Below the pieces are notes generated by a model, which saw only the letters and a list, made by a program, of their open reading frames with translations, was not told where the DNA came from and ran no database searches. DNA of 64,000 bases from NCBI GenBank assembly GCA_963667505.2, contig OY763490.2, forward strand, positions 2,418,001 to 2,482,000, written 5' to 3'. Position numbers and translations under genes: made by a program. Within the stretch, counting starts at the first letter, position 1, and the number at the start of each line of letters is the position of its first letter. Positions 54,123 through 62,217 of the stretch are shown piece by piece. The stretch is from Aldehydirespirator sp963667505 (GTDB lineage: Bacteria; Actinomycetota; Acidimicrobiia; Acidimicrobiales; Aldehydirespiratoraceae).

Positions 54123-54124
54123 GG

Positions 54125-54664
54125 CTACTTCGCCGCCTTCCCGGCCTTGCGCTTGACTCGCTCGTTGGCGTAACGGATGCCCTTGCCCTTGTAGGGCTCC
54201 GGACGACGCCACTTGCGAATGTCGGCCGCGACCTGTCCGACGAGCTGCTTGTCGATCCCGTGAACCAGGATCTGGGTGCGTTGAGGCACCTCGAACTCGA
54301 TTCCCGGCGGCGCCTCGACCCTGACCGGGTGGCTGAAGCCGAGGGCCAGCTCCAAGGAGGTCGGAGTGGACTCGTTGACCCGGTAGCCGACTCCCTGGAT
54401 GCGCAACTCCTTGACGAAGCCCTGGCTCACGCCGGTGACCATGTTGGCCAGCAGCGTGCGAGTGAGGCCGTGCAGCGACTTGCTGGAGGTGGTGTCGTCG
54501 GGGCGCTCCACATGCAGCACGCCGTCGACGGAGCGCACGCTCATGGTGCCGGGGAGCTCACGGCTCAGCGTTCCCTTGGCCCCGGTCACGACGACGGTGC
54601 GGCCCTCGACGGACACGTCGACGCCGTCGGGAACCACTATCGGCGTGCTTCCCACTCTGCTCAT
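54125..54664 (-). CDS. rplF: 50S ribosomal protein L6
   Basis: 179 residues, MSRVGSTPIVVPDGVDVSVE at the start, and the signature PEPYKGKGIRYANERVKRKAG at the C-terminus near the sarcin-ricin loop. Start overlaps the stop of a 15-codon leader ORF (ATGA). Confidence 0.98.
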   Translation of the reverse strand: MSRVGSTPIVVPDGVDVSVEGRTVVVTGAKGTLSRELPGTMSVRSVDGVLHVERPDDTTSSKSLHGLTRTLLANMVTGVSQGFVKELRIQGVGYRVNESTPTSLELALGFSHPVRVEAPPGIEFEVPQRTQILVHGIDKQLVGQVAADIRKWRRPEPYKGKGIRYANERVKRKAGKAAK

Positions 54665-54708
54665 CGCCCGCTCCAGCCTTCGCGCCGCGGGCTCACTGCT
54701 CTGCTCAT
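54661..54708 (-). CDS. 15-residue leader ORF duplicated from the rplF start
   Basis: Encodes MSRAVSPRREGWSGR. The sequence around both this ATG and the rplF ATG 44 bp away shares GGAGC(C/G)GGCGATGAGCAGAG, so it is a duplicate of the rplF initiation region. Its TGA overlaps the rplF ATG as ATGA. Confidence 0.45.
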   Translation of the reverse strand: MSRAVSPRREGWSGR

Positions 54709-54718
54709 CGCCGGCTCC

Positions 54719-55123
54719 TCACCAGACGTAGCAGAGGATCTCGCCGCCCATGCGGTTCCTCCTCGCCTCCCGATCGCTCATGAGGCCCTTGTTGGTGGAA
54801 ACGACCGCGACCCCGAGCCCGCCCTGGACTCTGGGGATCTCGTCGCGCTTGCGGTAGATGCGCAGCCCGGGCTTGGAGATCCGCTTCAGGCCGCGGATCA
54901 CACGGTCCCGCTCCGGCGAATACTTCATCTCGATGGTGAGCGTCTTGCCGGGCCGGGGGGCGTTGTCCCGCTCGGAGTACGACGCGATGTAGCCCTCGCG
55001 TCGGAGCACCTCGGCCAGGGCGCGCTTGCTCTTGGACGAGGGCATCGACACCTCGTCGTGCATGGCCACATTGGCGTTGCGGATGCGGGTGAGCATGTCG
55101 GCGATCGGGTCGGTCATGGTCAT
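54719..55123 (-). CDS. rpsH: 30S ribosomal protein S8
   Basis: 134 residues, TDPIADMLTRIRNANVAMHD at the start and GLGVAVVSTNKGLMSDREAR and MGGEILCYVW at the end, both canonical. Methionine 1 or 3 may initiate. Confidence 0.98.
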   Translation of the reverse strand: MTMTDPIADMLTRIRNANVAMHDEVSMPSSKSKRALAEVLRREGYIASYSERDNAPRPGKTLTIEMKYSPERDRVIRGLKRISKPGLRIYRKRDEIPRVQGGLGVAVVSTNKGLMSDREARRNRMGGEILCYVW

Positions 55124-55135
55124 CGTCCGCTCACC

Positions 55136-55321
55136 TCACCAGCTCGCCTTCTTGAGTCCGGGAAGCTCCCCGGCGTGGGCAAGGTCGCGCAGGCAGATGC
55201 GGCACAGCCCGAACTTGCGATACACCGAGCGCGGTCGGCCGCAGCGGCGGCACCGCGTGTAGGCCCGCACCTTGAACTTGGGGGTGCGGCGCTGCTTCTC
55301 CTTCAAGGCCTTCTTTGCCAT
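55136..55321 (-). CDS. rpsN: 30S ribosomal protein S14, zinc (type Z)
   Basis: 61 residues, MAKKALKEKQRRTPKFKVRA, with two CxxC pairs in CRRCGRPRSVYRKFGLCRIC forming the zinc ribbon. Ends GLKKASW, the type Z terminus. Placed between rplE and rpsH. Confidence 0.98.
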   Translation of the reverse strand: MAKKALKEKQRRTPKFKVRAYTRCRRCGRPRSVYRKFGLCRICLRDLAHAGELPGLKKASW

Positions 55322-55326
55322 TGGCG

Positions 55327-55908
55327 TTACTGCCCCTCTCGCCGGAACGGGAAGCCGAACGCCTCAAGCAGCGCCTGGCCCGCCTCGTCCGATGTGGCCG
55401 TTGTGACGATCGTGATATCCATTCCCCGGGTGGCGTCGACCGTGTCGTAGTCGATCTCCGGGAAGATGAGCTGCTCGGTTATGCCGAACGTGTAGTTGCC
55501 GCGGCCGTCGAAGGAACGCGGCGACAGTCCCCGGAAGTCGCGGATGCGGGGGATGGCCAGAGCGATGAGCCGGTCGAGGAACTCGTACATGCGGTCGCCG
55601 CGCAGCGTGACCTTGCAGCCGATGGCCATTCCCGTGCGCAGCTTGAAGCTGGCCAGCGAGCGCTTGGCCCTGGTGATGACGGGCTTCTGGCCCGAGATCA
55701 CGGCCAGGTCGGCCAGCGCCCCCTCCAGCAGCTTGGCTTGGGTGACGGCGTCGCCTACGCCCATGTTCAGCACGATCTTCTCGAGCCTGGGCACCATCAT
55801 CACGTTGGGCAGCCCGAGACGTTCGATGAGCGCGCTCTTGACCTCCTCGTCGAACGCGGCCCGCAGGCGCGGCCGGTAGTCCGTCGACGACTCGGCGGCG
55901 GTGCTCAC
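55327..55908 (-). CDS. rplE: 50S ribosomal protein L5
   Basis: 193 residues. VPRLEKIVLNMGVGDAVTQA and GMAIGCKVTLRGDRMYEFLD are signatures; DITIVTTATSDEAGQALLEA closes the fold. Binds 5S rRNA. Overlaps rplX by 4 bp. Confidence 0.98.
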   Translation of the reverse strand: MSTAAESSTDYRPRLRAAFDEEVKSALIERLGLPNVMMVPRLEKIVLNMGVGDAVTQAKLLEGALADLAVISGQKPVITRAKRSLASFKLRTGMAIGCKVTLRGDRMYEFLDRLIALAIPRIRDFRGLSPRSFDGRGNYTFGITEQLIFPEIDYDTVDATRGMDITIVTTATSDEAGQALLEAFGFPFRREGQ

Positions 55909-56255
55909 AGGTCCGCTCCGGTGCGCTTGCAGACTCGGACCTTTGTGCCCTCGGGGGTGAACCGATAGCCGACCCGGGTCGGCTTGCCGTCGGAAGGGCT
56001 GACCACGGCCACGTTGGACGCGTCGACGGGCAGGGTCTTGTCGATGATTCCGCCCTGCTGGACGTCTCGGGTCGGCGCCTGATGCCGCTTGACGACGTTC
56101 ACGCCCTCCACCATCACCTTGTTGACCGCGGGCAGGACCCGCTCGACGGTGCCCTCGAGTCCGGCGTCCTTGCCGGTGAGGACGACCACACGGTCGCCCT
56201 TGACGATCTTCATGCGACGGCGGCCGGCCGCAGCGCGCTTGGAGCCTCGGGCCAT
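55905..56255 (-). CDS. rplX: 50S ribosomal protein L24
   Basis: 116 residues. KOW motif KGDRVVVLTGKDAGLEGTVE with VMVEGVNVVKRHQAP. The first ATG (MARGSKRAAAGRRR extension) has GGAGGTG in good spacing; an internal ATG at residue 15 lacks one, so the longer form is chosen. Confidence 0.95.
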   Translation of the reverse strand: MARGSKRAAAGRRRMKIVKGDRVVVLTGKDAGLEGTVERVLPAVNKVMVEGVNVVKRHQAPTRDVQQGGIIDKTLPVDASNVAVVSPSDGKPTRVGYRFTPEGTKVRVCKRTGADL

Positions 56256-56624
56256 CTAGAGCACCTCCGGGGCCAGCGAGACGATGCGCATGAACTGCCG
56301 CTCCCGCAGCTCGCGGCCGACGGGCCCGAAGATGCGGGTGCCCCGAGGCTGGTCCTGCTCGTTCAACAGCACGGCGGCGTTCTCATCGAAGCGTATGTAG
56401 CTGCCGTCGCCGCGGCGCTTCTCCTTGCGGGTGCGCACCACGACGCAGCGCACGACGTCGCCCTTGCGCACCTGCGCGCCGGGCATGGCGTCCTTGACGG
56501 TGGCCACGAACACGTCGCCGACCGACGCGTAGCGGCGCTTGGAGCCGCCGAGCACCTTGATGCACAGCACCTCCTTGGCACCGGAGTTGTCGGCCACCCG
56601 GAGCCGGGTCTCCTGCTGGATCAT
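56256..56624 (-). CDS. rplN: 50S ribosomal protein L14
   Basis: 122 residues, MIQQETRLRVADNSGAKEVL to RIVSLAPEVL, the full canonical protein. The start follows GGAGCGGAGCGA. Stop abuts the rplX start. Confidence 0.98.
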   Translation of the reverse strand: MIQQETRLRVADNSGAKEVLCIKVLGGSKRRYASVGDVFVATVKDAMPGAQVRKGDVVRCVVVRTRKEKRRGDGSYIRFDENAAVLLNEQDQPRGTRIFGPVGRELRERQFMRIVSLAPEVL

Positions 56625-56688
56625 TCGCTCCGCTCCACCAGCGTCGGGGCGCGCCCGGCGGCTCGGCGAGCCCCGCGGGCCCCGGCAC

Positions 56689-56733
56689 GCCGGATCACCT
56701 GGCGCTCGATCACCCGGCGCCGAATCACTTGGC
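56689..56733. repeat. Three 15-bp tandem copies of the rpsQ 3' end
   Basis: On the minus strand GCCAAGTGATTCGGC, GCCGGGTGATCGAGC and GCCAGGTGATCCGGC follow one another (56719-56733, 56704-56718, 56689-56703). The first includes the rpsQ stop TGA; the other two repeat the in-phase TGA downstream. Confidence 0.75.
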
Positions 56734-57003
56734 CCGCTCCACGATCTCGACGAGGCGCCAGCGCTTCGTCTTGGACAGCGGCCTCGTCTCGGCGACTCGC
56801 ACGCGGTCGCCCACGTTGAGCTCGTTTGCGGCGTCGTGCACGAACAGGCGAGTCCTTCGCTGCACAGTCTTGGCGTACCGGGGGTGGCGCACCCGTTCCA
56901 CCGCCTCGACGATGGCGGTCTTGTCCATGCCGTCGGACACGACGACACCCTCTCGGACCTTGCGGCTGTTGCGGCGCGGCGCCGTGTCGGTGCCCATGGT
57001 CAT
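56725..57003 (-). CDS. rpsQ: 30S ribosomal protein S17
   Basis: 92 residues with KVREGVVVSDGMDKTAIVEA and GDRVRVAETRPLSKTKRWRL. Start overlaps the rpmC stop by 4 bp. The 100-bp gap to rplN contains duplicated copies of its 3' end. Confidence 0.97.
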   Translation of the reverse strand: MTMGTDTAPRRNSRKVREGVVVSDGMDKTAIVEAVERVRHPRYAKTVQRRTRLFVHDAANELNVGDRVRVAETRPLSKTKRWRLVEIVERAK

Positions 57004-57227
57004 CTCCCCTCGGCGGCCATCTCGGCCTCGGCGGCCGCGATCTCGCGCGCCCGAAGCTCGGTGAGCACCCGAGCAACGTCGCGGCGCACCTGGCCGAGAC
57101 GCGCCGGGTTGTCAAGCTGGCCGGTGGCGAACTGGAAGCGCAGGTTGAACAGTTCCTCCTTGGCCTCGTCGAGCCTCTCGATCAGATCGGTGTCGCCGAG
57201 GTCGGCGAGCGCCTTGGCCCGGGCCAT
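57000..57227 (-). CDS. rpmC: 50S ribosomal protein L29
   Basis: 75 residues. ARAKALADLGDTDLIERLDE and KEELFNLRFQFATGQLDNPA with RRDVARVLTELRARE match L29 at the tunnel exit. Immediately after rplP. Confidence 0.97.
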   Translation of the reverse strand: MARAKALADLGDTDLIERLDEAKEELFNLRFQFATGQLDNPARLGQVRRDVARVLTELRAREIAAAEAEMAAEGR

Positions 57228-57644
57228 CTAGATGCCCTCCTCGCGTGCGATGAAGCGAGCCTTCATCGGCAGCTTCTGGATGGCGCGGTCGATGGCGCCG
57301 CGAGCGATGCGCTCGTCGTGGTACGACAGCTCGAAGAGGATCCGCCCGGGCCTCACCACCGCCACCCAGTGCTCGGGGTTGCCCTTGCCCGAGCCCATGC
57401 GGGTCTCGGCGGGCTTCTTGGTCACCGGCTTGTCCGGGAAGACGTTGATCCACACCTTGCCGCCCCGCTTGATGTGGCGGGTCATGGCGACCCGGGCCGC
57501 CTCGATCTGACGGGACGTTATCCAGCCCGGCTCGAGGGCCTGGATTCCGAAGTCCCCGTGACTCACGTCGGTGAGCCCCTTGGACACGCCCTTGGTGCGG
57601 CCCCGGTGGTGCTTGCGGTGCCGGACCTTGCGAGGCATCAACAT
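57228..57644 (-). CDS. rplP: 50S ribosomal protein L16
   Basis: 138 residues, MLMPRKVRHRKHHRGRTKGV with VWINVFPDKPVTKKPAETRM and GSGKGNPEHWVAVV. The first ATG is chosen; a second Met two codons on is possible. Confidence 0.98.
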   Translation of the reverse strand: MLMPRKVRHRKHHRGRTKGVSKGLTDVSHGDFGIQALEPGWITSRQIEAARVAMTRHIKRGGKVWINVFPDKPVTKKPAETRMGSGKGNPEHWVAVVRPGRILFELSYHDERIARGAIDRAIQKLPMKARFIAREEGI

Positions 57645-57658
57645 CGTCGGACCGCCTC

Positions 57659-58558
57659 TCAGTCGTCGCTCGGCCGGAAGTGCGGCGTCTCGTGGTGCTC
57701 GCGGGTCGAGGCCTCGATGGCCGCCTCCTCGTCGAGCAGCTTCTCGAACTCGGGGTCGGCCTCGCCGATCAGCGGCGCTGGCTCCTCGAGGGCCGCTTCG
57801 TCGCCGAAGTCGCGGCGCCGGGCCGCCGACGAAGACACGATCTTGCGCGGGCGGGCGCCCGGTCCAGAGGTCTCCCCCGCGGCCATGGCCGCCTCCTTGG
57901 AGGCCTTGTCCTCCGAGAGAGTCTTGTAAGGCAGGATGTCGCCCTTGTAGAGCCAGACCTTCACGCCGATGCGACCGTAAGTGGTCCGAGCCTCGCGGAA
58001 GCCGTAGTCGACATCGGCCCGCAGCGTGTGCAACGGCACCCGGCCCTCGCGGTACCACTCGGTGCGGGCCATCTCGGAGCCTCCGAGCCGGCCCGAGCAC
58101 TGCACGCGGATGCCGAGCGCGCCGGCCCGCTGGGCGTTCTGCACGGCCCGCTTCATGGCCCGGCGGAAAGCCACCCGGCCGGTCAGCTGGTCGGCGACGC
58201 CCTGGGCGATGAGCGCCGCATCCAACTCGGGCTGCTTGATCTCCTGGATGTTGAGCTGTACACGAGGGTTGCCGCTGATCTCGGTGAGGCCGTCCCGCAG
58301 CCGGTCAGCCTCCGCCCCCCGTCGGCCGATCACGATTCCCGGCCGGGCGGTGTGCACGTCCACCCTGAGGCGGTCCCGGGTGCGTTCCACCTCCACCCGG
58401 CTGATGGCGGCGTGCGGGAGCTCGGTCATCAGGAAGTCTCGGATCTTCCAGTCCTCGATGACGTTCTCCGCGTACTCCTTGCGGTCGGCGAACCAGCGGC
58501 TCTTCCACTCGGTGGTCACACCGAGGCGGAACCCGTAGGGATTGACTTTCTGACCCAT
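57659..58558 (-). CDS. rpsC: 30S ribosomal protein S3 with long acidic C-terminal tail
   Basis: 299 residues, longer than the usual 210-280. MGQKVNPYGFRLGVTTEWKS, the KH domain GIVIGRRGAEADRLRDGL and ADVDYGFREARTTYGRIGVK are canonical. The last 80 or so residues are rich in Ala, Asp and Glu (EEPAPLIGEADPEFEKLL). ATG overlaps the rplV stop (TGATG). Confidence 0.97.
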   Translation of the reverse strand: MGQKVNPYGFRLGVTTEWKSRWFADRKEYAENVIEDWKIRDFLMTELPHAAISRVEVERTRDRLRVDVHTARPGIVIGRRGAEADRLRDGLTEISGNPRVQLNIQEIKQPELDAALIAQGVADQLTGRVAFRRAMKRAVQNAQRAGALGIRVQCSGRLGGSEMARTEWYREGRVPLHTLRADVDYGFREARTTYGRIGVKVWLYKGDILPYKTLSEDKASKEAAMAAGETSGPGARPRKIVSSSAARRRDFGDEAALEEPAPLIGEADPEFEKLLDEEAAIEASTREHHETPHFRPSDD

Positions 58559-59238
58559 CAGCTGCCCGCCTCGGACTCGTCGGACTTGTCGGCACTGTCG
58601 GACTCGCCGGAACCCTCGTCCCGAACCCGGTCGGAACTCTCGGCCAAGGCCTCCTCGGCCCCTCTCACCACGTCCGCGGCACGGGCGCCGACATCAGCGT
58701 CGGACTCCGCGTCAGAGGCGGCCGCATCGCGGCCGGACCCCGCGTCGGAACCCTCTTCGGCGTCGGGACGCTCGACGGCGGCCGCGGCACGGGACCGCGC
58801 CACGCGCCGCCGGCGCGCCTCGGAGGTGCGGACACCGCCGCGAGCACTCCGGGCGCGGATCTCGTCGAGGGTCTCGGGGTCGTAGCGGCTGACGATCACG
58901 GTGATATGGCAGGTCCTCTTGTTGATCCGGGTGGCCCGGCCCCTGGCCCGGGGACGCCAGCGCTTGAGCGTGGGGCCCTCGTCGGCGTAACAGGCCGACA
59001 CGTACAGTTCGTCGCCGTCGAGGCCGTCGTTGTGCTCGGCGTTGGCCACCGCGGACTCGAGGACCTTGGCGATGGGACGGGCGGCGTCTCGCTCGGAGAA
59101 GGCCAGGATCTCGCGCGCCTCGGCGCAACTCTTGCCCCTGACCTGGTCGAGGACCTCGCGGACCTTGTAGGCCGAGCGCCGCACGTAGGAGGCCCGGGCC
59201 CGGGTGCCCGGCCGCTCGTTGGTCTTGACCGCGGGCAT
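58558..59238 (-). CDS. rplV: 50S ribosomal protein L22 with a 100-residue acidic extension
   Basis: 226 residues against about 115 usually. The core runs VRRSAYKVREVLDQVRGKSC to GRATRINKRTCHITVIVS. From about residue 125 follows an Ala/Asp/Ser/Glu-rich tail (DAEEGSDAGSGRDAAASDAE), low complexity and probably disordered. Start overlaps the rpsS stop. Confidence 0.97.
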   Translation of the reverse strand: MPAVKTNERPGTRARASYVRRSAYKVREVLDQVRGKSCAEAREILAFSERDAARPIAKVLESAVANAEHNDGLDGDELYVSACYADEGPTLKRWRPRARGRATRINKRTCHITVIVSRYDPETLDEIRARSARGGVRTSEARRRRVARSRAAAAVERPDAEEGSDAGSGRDAAASDAESDADVGARAADVVRGAEEALAESSDRVRDEGSGESDSADKSDESEAGS

Positions 59239-59516
59239 CAGCGCCGAGCCCCCCGCTCCTGGCCCGCGTGGTAGCGGAACGTCCGGGTGGGAGCGAACTC
59301 GCCGAGCTTGTGCCCCACCATCGACTCGGTGATGTACACCGGCACATGCTTGCGTCCGTCGTGCACGGCGATCGTGTGCCCGACCATGTCCGGGATGATG
59401 GTGGAGCGACGAGACCAGGTCTTCACCACCCGCTTCTCGTTGCGCTCGTTCAGGTCGTCGATCTTGCGCAGCAAGTGGTCGTCCACGAACGGGCCCTTCT
59501 TCAGGCTTCGGGGCAT
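59238..59516 (-). CDS. rpsS: 30S ribosomal protein S19
   Basis: 92 residues, MPRSLKKGPFVDDHLLRKID and TWSRRSTIIPDMVGHTIAVH, canonical. Between rplB and rplV. Confidence 0.98.
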   Translation of the reverse strand: MPRSLKKGPFVDDHLLRKIDDLNERNEKRVVKTWSRRSTIIPDMVGHTIAVHDGRKHVPVYITESMVGHKLGEFAPTRTFRYHAGQERGARR

Positions 59517-59522
59517 GGCTGT

Positions 59523-60359
59523 CTACCTCCGGGCGCCGCGCCGGCGACGACGGCGAACGATGAGCTTGTCGGAGTCCTTGCGACGGGCCCGTGTCCTGCC
59601 CTCGGGCTTCCCCCAGGGCGAGACCGGGTGGCGGCCGCCGGAGGACTTGCCCTCGCCGCCGCCCAGGGGGTGGTCGACGGGATTCATGGCCACGCCCCGG
59701 GTCTGGGGCCGGACGCCCTTCCAACGGTTCCTCCCGGCCTTGCCGATTTTGGTCAGCTCGTGCTCGGAGTTGCCGACCTCGCCGACGGTGGCCCGGCAGT
59801 CGATCAGGACGCGGCGCATCTCGGTGCTGGGCAGGCGGAGCGTGGCGAAACGCCCCTCCTTGGCCACCAGTTGCACGCTGGCACCCGCGCTGCGGCCAAT
59901 GCGCCCGCCCGCGCCCACCTTCATCTCGACATTGTGGACGACAGTTCCGACGGGGATGTAGCGCAGCGCCATGGCGTTGCCGGGACGGATCTCCGACCCC
60001 CTGCCCGACATGATCCTGTCGCCCACCTCGAGGCCCCTGGGCGCGAGGATGTAGCGCTTCTCGCCGTCGTGGTAGTGCAGCAGGGCGATGCGGCAGGTGC
60101 GGTTGGGGTCGTACTCGATGGCCGCGACGGTGGCCGGCACGCCGTCCTTGGTGCGGGTGAAGTCGATCTTGCGGTAGCGCTGCTTGTGGCCCCCGCCGCG
60201 GTGCCGGGAGGTCATGCGACCATGGTTGTTGCGGCCTCCGGTGCCCGACTGCTTCACAACCAGGCTGCGCTCGGGCTTGGACCGCGTGATCTCGGAGAAG
60301 TCGGACGCGGTCTGGAACCGGCGGCCGGGGCTGGACGGTTTGCGCTTGCGGACAGCCAT
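59523..60359 (-). CDS. rplB: 50S ribosomal protein L2
   Basis: 278 residues. TGGRNNHGRMTSRHRGGGHK and the peptidyl-transferase-proximal GVAMNPVDHPLGGGEGKSSG are canonical. Two bases after rplW. Confidence 0.98.
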   Translation of the reverse strand: MAVRKRKPSSPGRRFQTASDFSEITRSKPERSLVVKQSGTGGRNNHGRMTSRHRGGGHKQRYRKIDFTRTKDGVPATVAAIEYDPNRTCRIALLHYHDGEKRYILAPRGLEVGDRIMSGRGSEIRPGNAMALRYIPVGTVVHNVEMKVGAGGRIGRSAGASVQLVAKEGRFATLRLPSTEMRRVLIDCRATVGEVGNSEHELTKIGKAGRNRWKGVRPQTRGVAMNPVDHPLGGGEGKSSGGRHPVSPWGKPEGRTRARRKDSDKLIVRRRRRRGARR

Positions 60360-60361
60360 GG

Positions 60362-60652
60362 TCAGGTCTCGAACAGGTCTATGGAGTCGCCCGGCGCGAG
60401 CGTGACCAAGGCCCGCTTGGTGTCGGGGCGCCGTCCCCAGGTGTTCCGACGACGGTTGAGACGGCGCTTGCCCTTGCGCCGCAGGGTGTTGACCTTCACT
60501 ACCGAGACGTCGAAGATCGACTCGATCGCGGCCCGGATCTCGGGCTTGGTGGCCTGGAGCGCGACGACGAACGTGTAGACGTTGTCGGCGAGCAGCGCAT
60601 AGCTCTTCTCGGACACGACCGGCTTCAGGATGACGTCGCGATGGTCAGGCAT
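60362..60652 (-). CDS. rplW: 50S ribosomal protein L23
   Basis: 96 residues from the ATG at 60652 (MPDHRDVILKPVVSEKSYAL). Contains NTLRRKGKRRLNRRRNTWGR. The start overlaps the end of rplD by 8 bp. Confidence 0.97.
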   Translation of the reverse strand: MPDHRDVILKPVVSEKSYALLADNVYTFVVALQATKPEIRAAIESIFDVSVVKVNTLRRKGKRRLNRRRNTWGRRPDTKRALVTLAPGDSIDLFET

Positions 60653-61337
60653 CGGCCGCCTCCCTGATCGAAGACCCGTCGCCGGCGGCCTCCCCGCTGG
60701 GAGTCCCGTCCTCGGCCGTCGGCGTCGGTGGCGTCCCGGGCAGCGTGTCGGCGGTGAACACCACCGTGTCGCTGTTGAGAATGTCGTAGGGGTTGAGCTC
60801 GCCCACATGCAGGCAGTGGACGGGCGGGAGGTTCCTGAAGCTCTTTCGGGCGTTGCCGTCGCGGTCGCCGAGAACGACCAGCACCTTGCCGTCGGCGCCG
60901 ATCGCTTCCAGGGCGGCCCTGGCGTCGCGTGTCTTGGGCTCTGCGAAGCTCCAGCGGTCCACGACGATCACGCTTCCGGACCGGGCCCGGTCCGACAGCG
61001 CCGAGGCGAGGGCCAGACGCTTCATCTTCTTGGGCGTGCGCTGGCGGTAGTCGCGGGGCTTGGGGCCGTGGGCCACGCCGCCGCCGCGCCACTGGGGGGA
61101 CCGGGTCGAGCCGTGCCGGGCCCGTCCGGTGCCCTTCTGGCGCCAGGGCTTGGCGCCCCCGCCGCGCACTTCGGCACGGCCCTTGGTGCTGTGGGTGCCG
61201 GCCCGCCGGGCGGCCAGCTGGGCGGTCACCACCTGGTGCATGACACCGATGTGGGGCTCGACGTCGAACAGGGACTCGTCGAGGGCCACTTCGCCGACCG
61301 GCTCGCCCTGCTGCGACAGCACCGTGACCGAGCCCAC
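60645..61337 (-). CDS. rplD: 50S ribosomal protein L4 with short acidic tail
   Basis: 230 residues from GTG 61337. The hallmark GRAEVRGGGAKPWRQKGTGR and ARHGSTRSPQWRGGGVAHGP loop lines the exit tunnel. The C-terminus after DTVVFTADTLPG is a variable Pro/Gly/Asp tail. GTG is the only start after the rplC stop 2 bp away. Confidence 0.97.
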   Translation of the reverse strand: MGSVTVLSQQGEPVGEVALDESLFDVEPHIGVMHQVVTAQLAARRAGTHSTKGRAEVRGGGAKPWRQKGTGRARHGSTRSPQWRGGGVAHGPKPRDYRQRTPKKMKRLALASALSDRARSGSVIVVDRWSFAEPKTRDARAALEAIGADGKVLVVLGDRDGNARKSFRNLPPVHCLHVGELNPYDILNSDTVVFTADTLPGTPPTPTAEDGTPSGEAAGDGSSIREAADA

Positions 61338-61339
61338 CG

Positions 61340-61978
61340 CTAGTTGTCCTTCACCGCGTCGCGGACCACGACCGTGCCGCCCCGGGGGCCGGGAACCGAG
61401 CCTCTCACCAGCAGGACCTCGGCGTCGGCGTCGGCCTTGACCACTTCGAGGTTGAGCGTGGTCACCTTCCTGGCCCCGGCCCGGCCCGGCAGCTTCTTGC
61501 CCTTGAACACCCGGGACGGGGTGGCGCACTGGCCGACCGCACCCGGCTTGCGGTGCACTTTGTGGGCCCCGTGGCCGGCGGGCTGGCCCTTGAAGCCGTG
61601 GCGCTTCATCACTCCGCTGAAGCCCTTGCCCTTGGAGACCGCGGTCACGTCCACCTTCTCGCCCGAGTCGAGCACGTCCACGCCGATGCGCTGGCCCACC
61701 GCGTAATCGCTCACATCGTCGAGGCGCAGTTCCACCACCGAGCGGCCGGGCTCCACCCCGGCTCTCTCGAAGTGGCCGGCCTCGGGACGGGTGAGCCGGG
61801 CCGGGTCGACCATTCCATAGGTGACCTGAATGGCGCTGTAGCCGTCCCGCTCGTTGGTCTTCACCTGGACGACACGGCAGGGCGAGACGCGCAGGACGGT
61901 CACACCGATGACTCGGTTGTCGTCGTCCCATACTTGGGTCATGCCGATCTTGGTGCCCACGATCGCCTTGGTGGCCAT
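61340..61978 (-). CDS. rplC: 50S ribosomal protein L3
   Basis: 212 residues, MATKAIVGTKIGMTQVWDDD, and the signature GFSGVMKRHGFKGQPAGHGA. First gene of this ribosomal block: rpsJ, which usually precedes it, is absent here, and a divergent permease gene follows. Confidence 0.98.
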   Translation of the reverse strand: MATKAIVGTKIGMTQVWDDDNRVIGVTVLRVSPCRVVQVKTNERDGYSAIQVTYGMVDPARLTRPEAGHFERAGVEPGRSVVELRLDDVSDYAVGQRIGVDVLDSGEKVDVTAVSKGKGFSGVMKRHGFKGQPAGHGAHKVHRKPGAVGQCATPSRVFKGKKLPGRAGARKVTTLNLEVVKADADAEVLLVRGSVPGPRGGTVVVRDAVKDN

Positions 61979-62217
61979 GGCCGTTTCCTGACATCTCGGC
62001 GCAGGCGCTTGCCCACGCGAAGGCTCCGCTCGGGCTGGCCCGGCGGAGCTTACGACTCGGTTGTGCCGCACGGTTCCCCTGCGAGGGGCCTGCGCGGACT
62101 TCGGTTCGCATTCGCGTCGGCTGGCCCGAGCGCGAGACTCAGACGCTAGCGGCGGGGGGCGCCTATCCCAACCCTCGGTTCTGACGCCGACGGGTCGGCA
62201 GGACTAGGGTCGCGCCG
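61979..62217. promoter_or_regulatory. Divergent promoter region and S10-block leader
   Basis: 240 bp between divergent rplC and the permease gene. GC-rich, with several short GCGCAGGC and GGCCCGG inverted segments that could form leader structure, but no L4-leader or other motif I can name. Confidence 0.4.
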
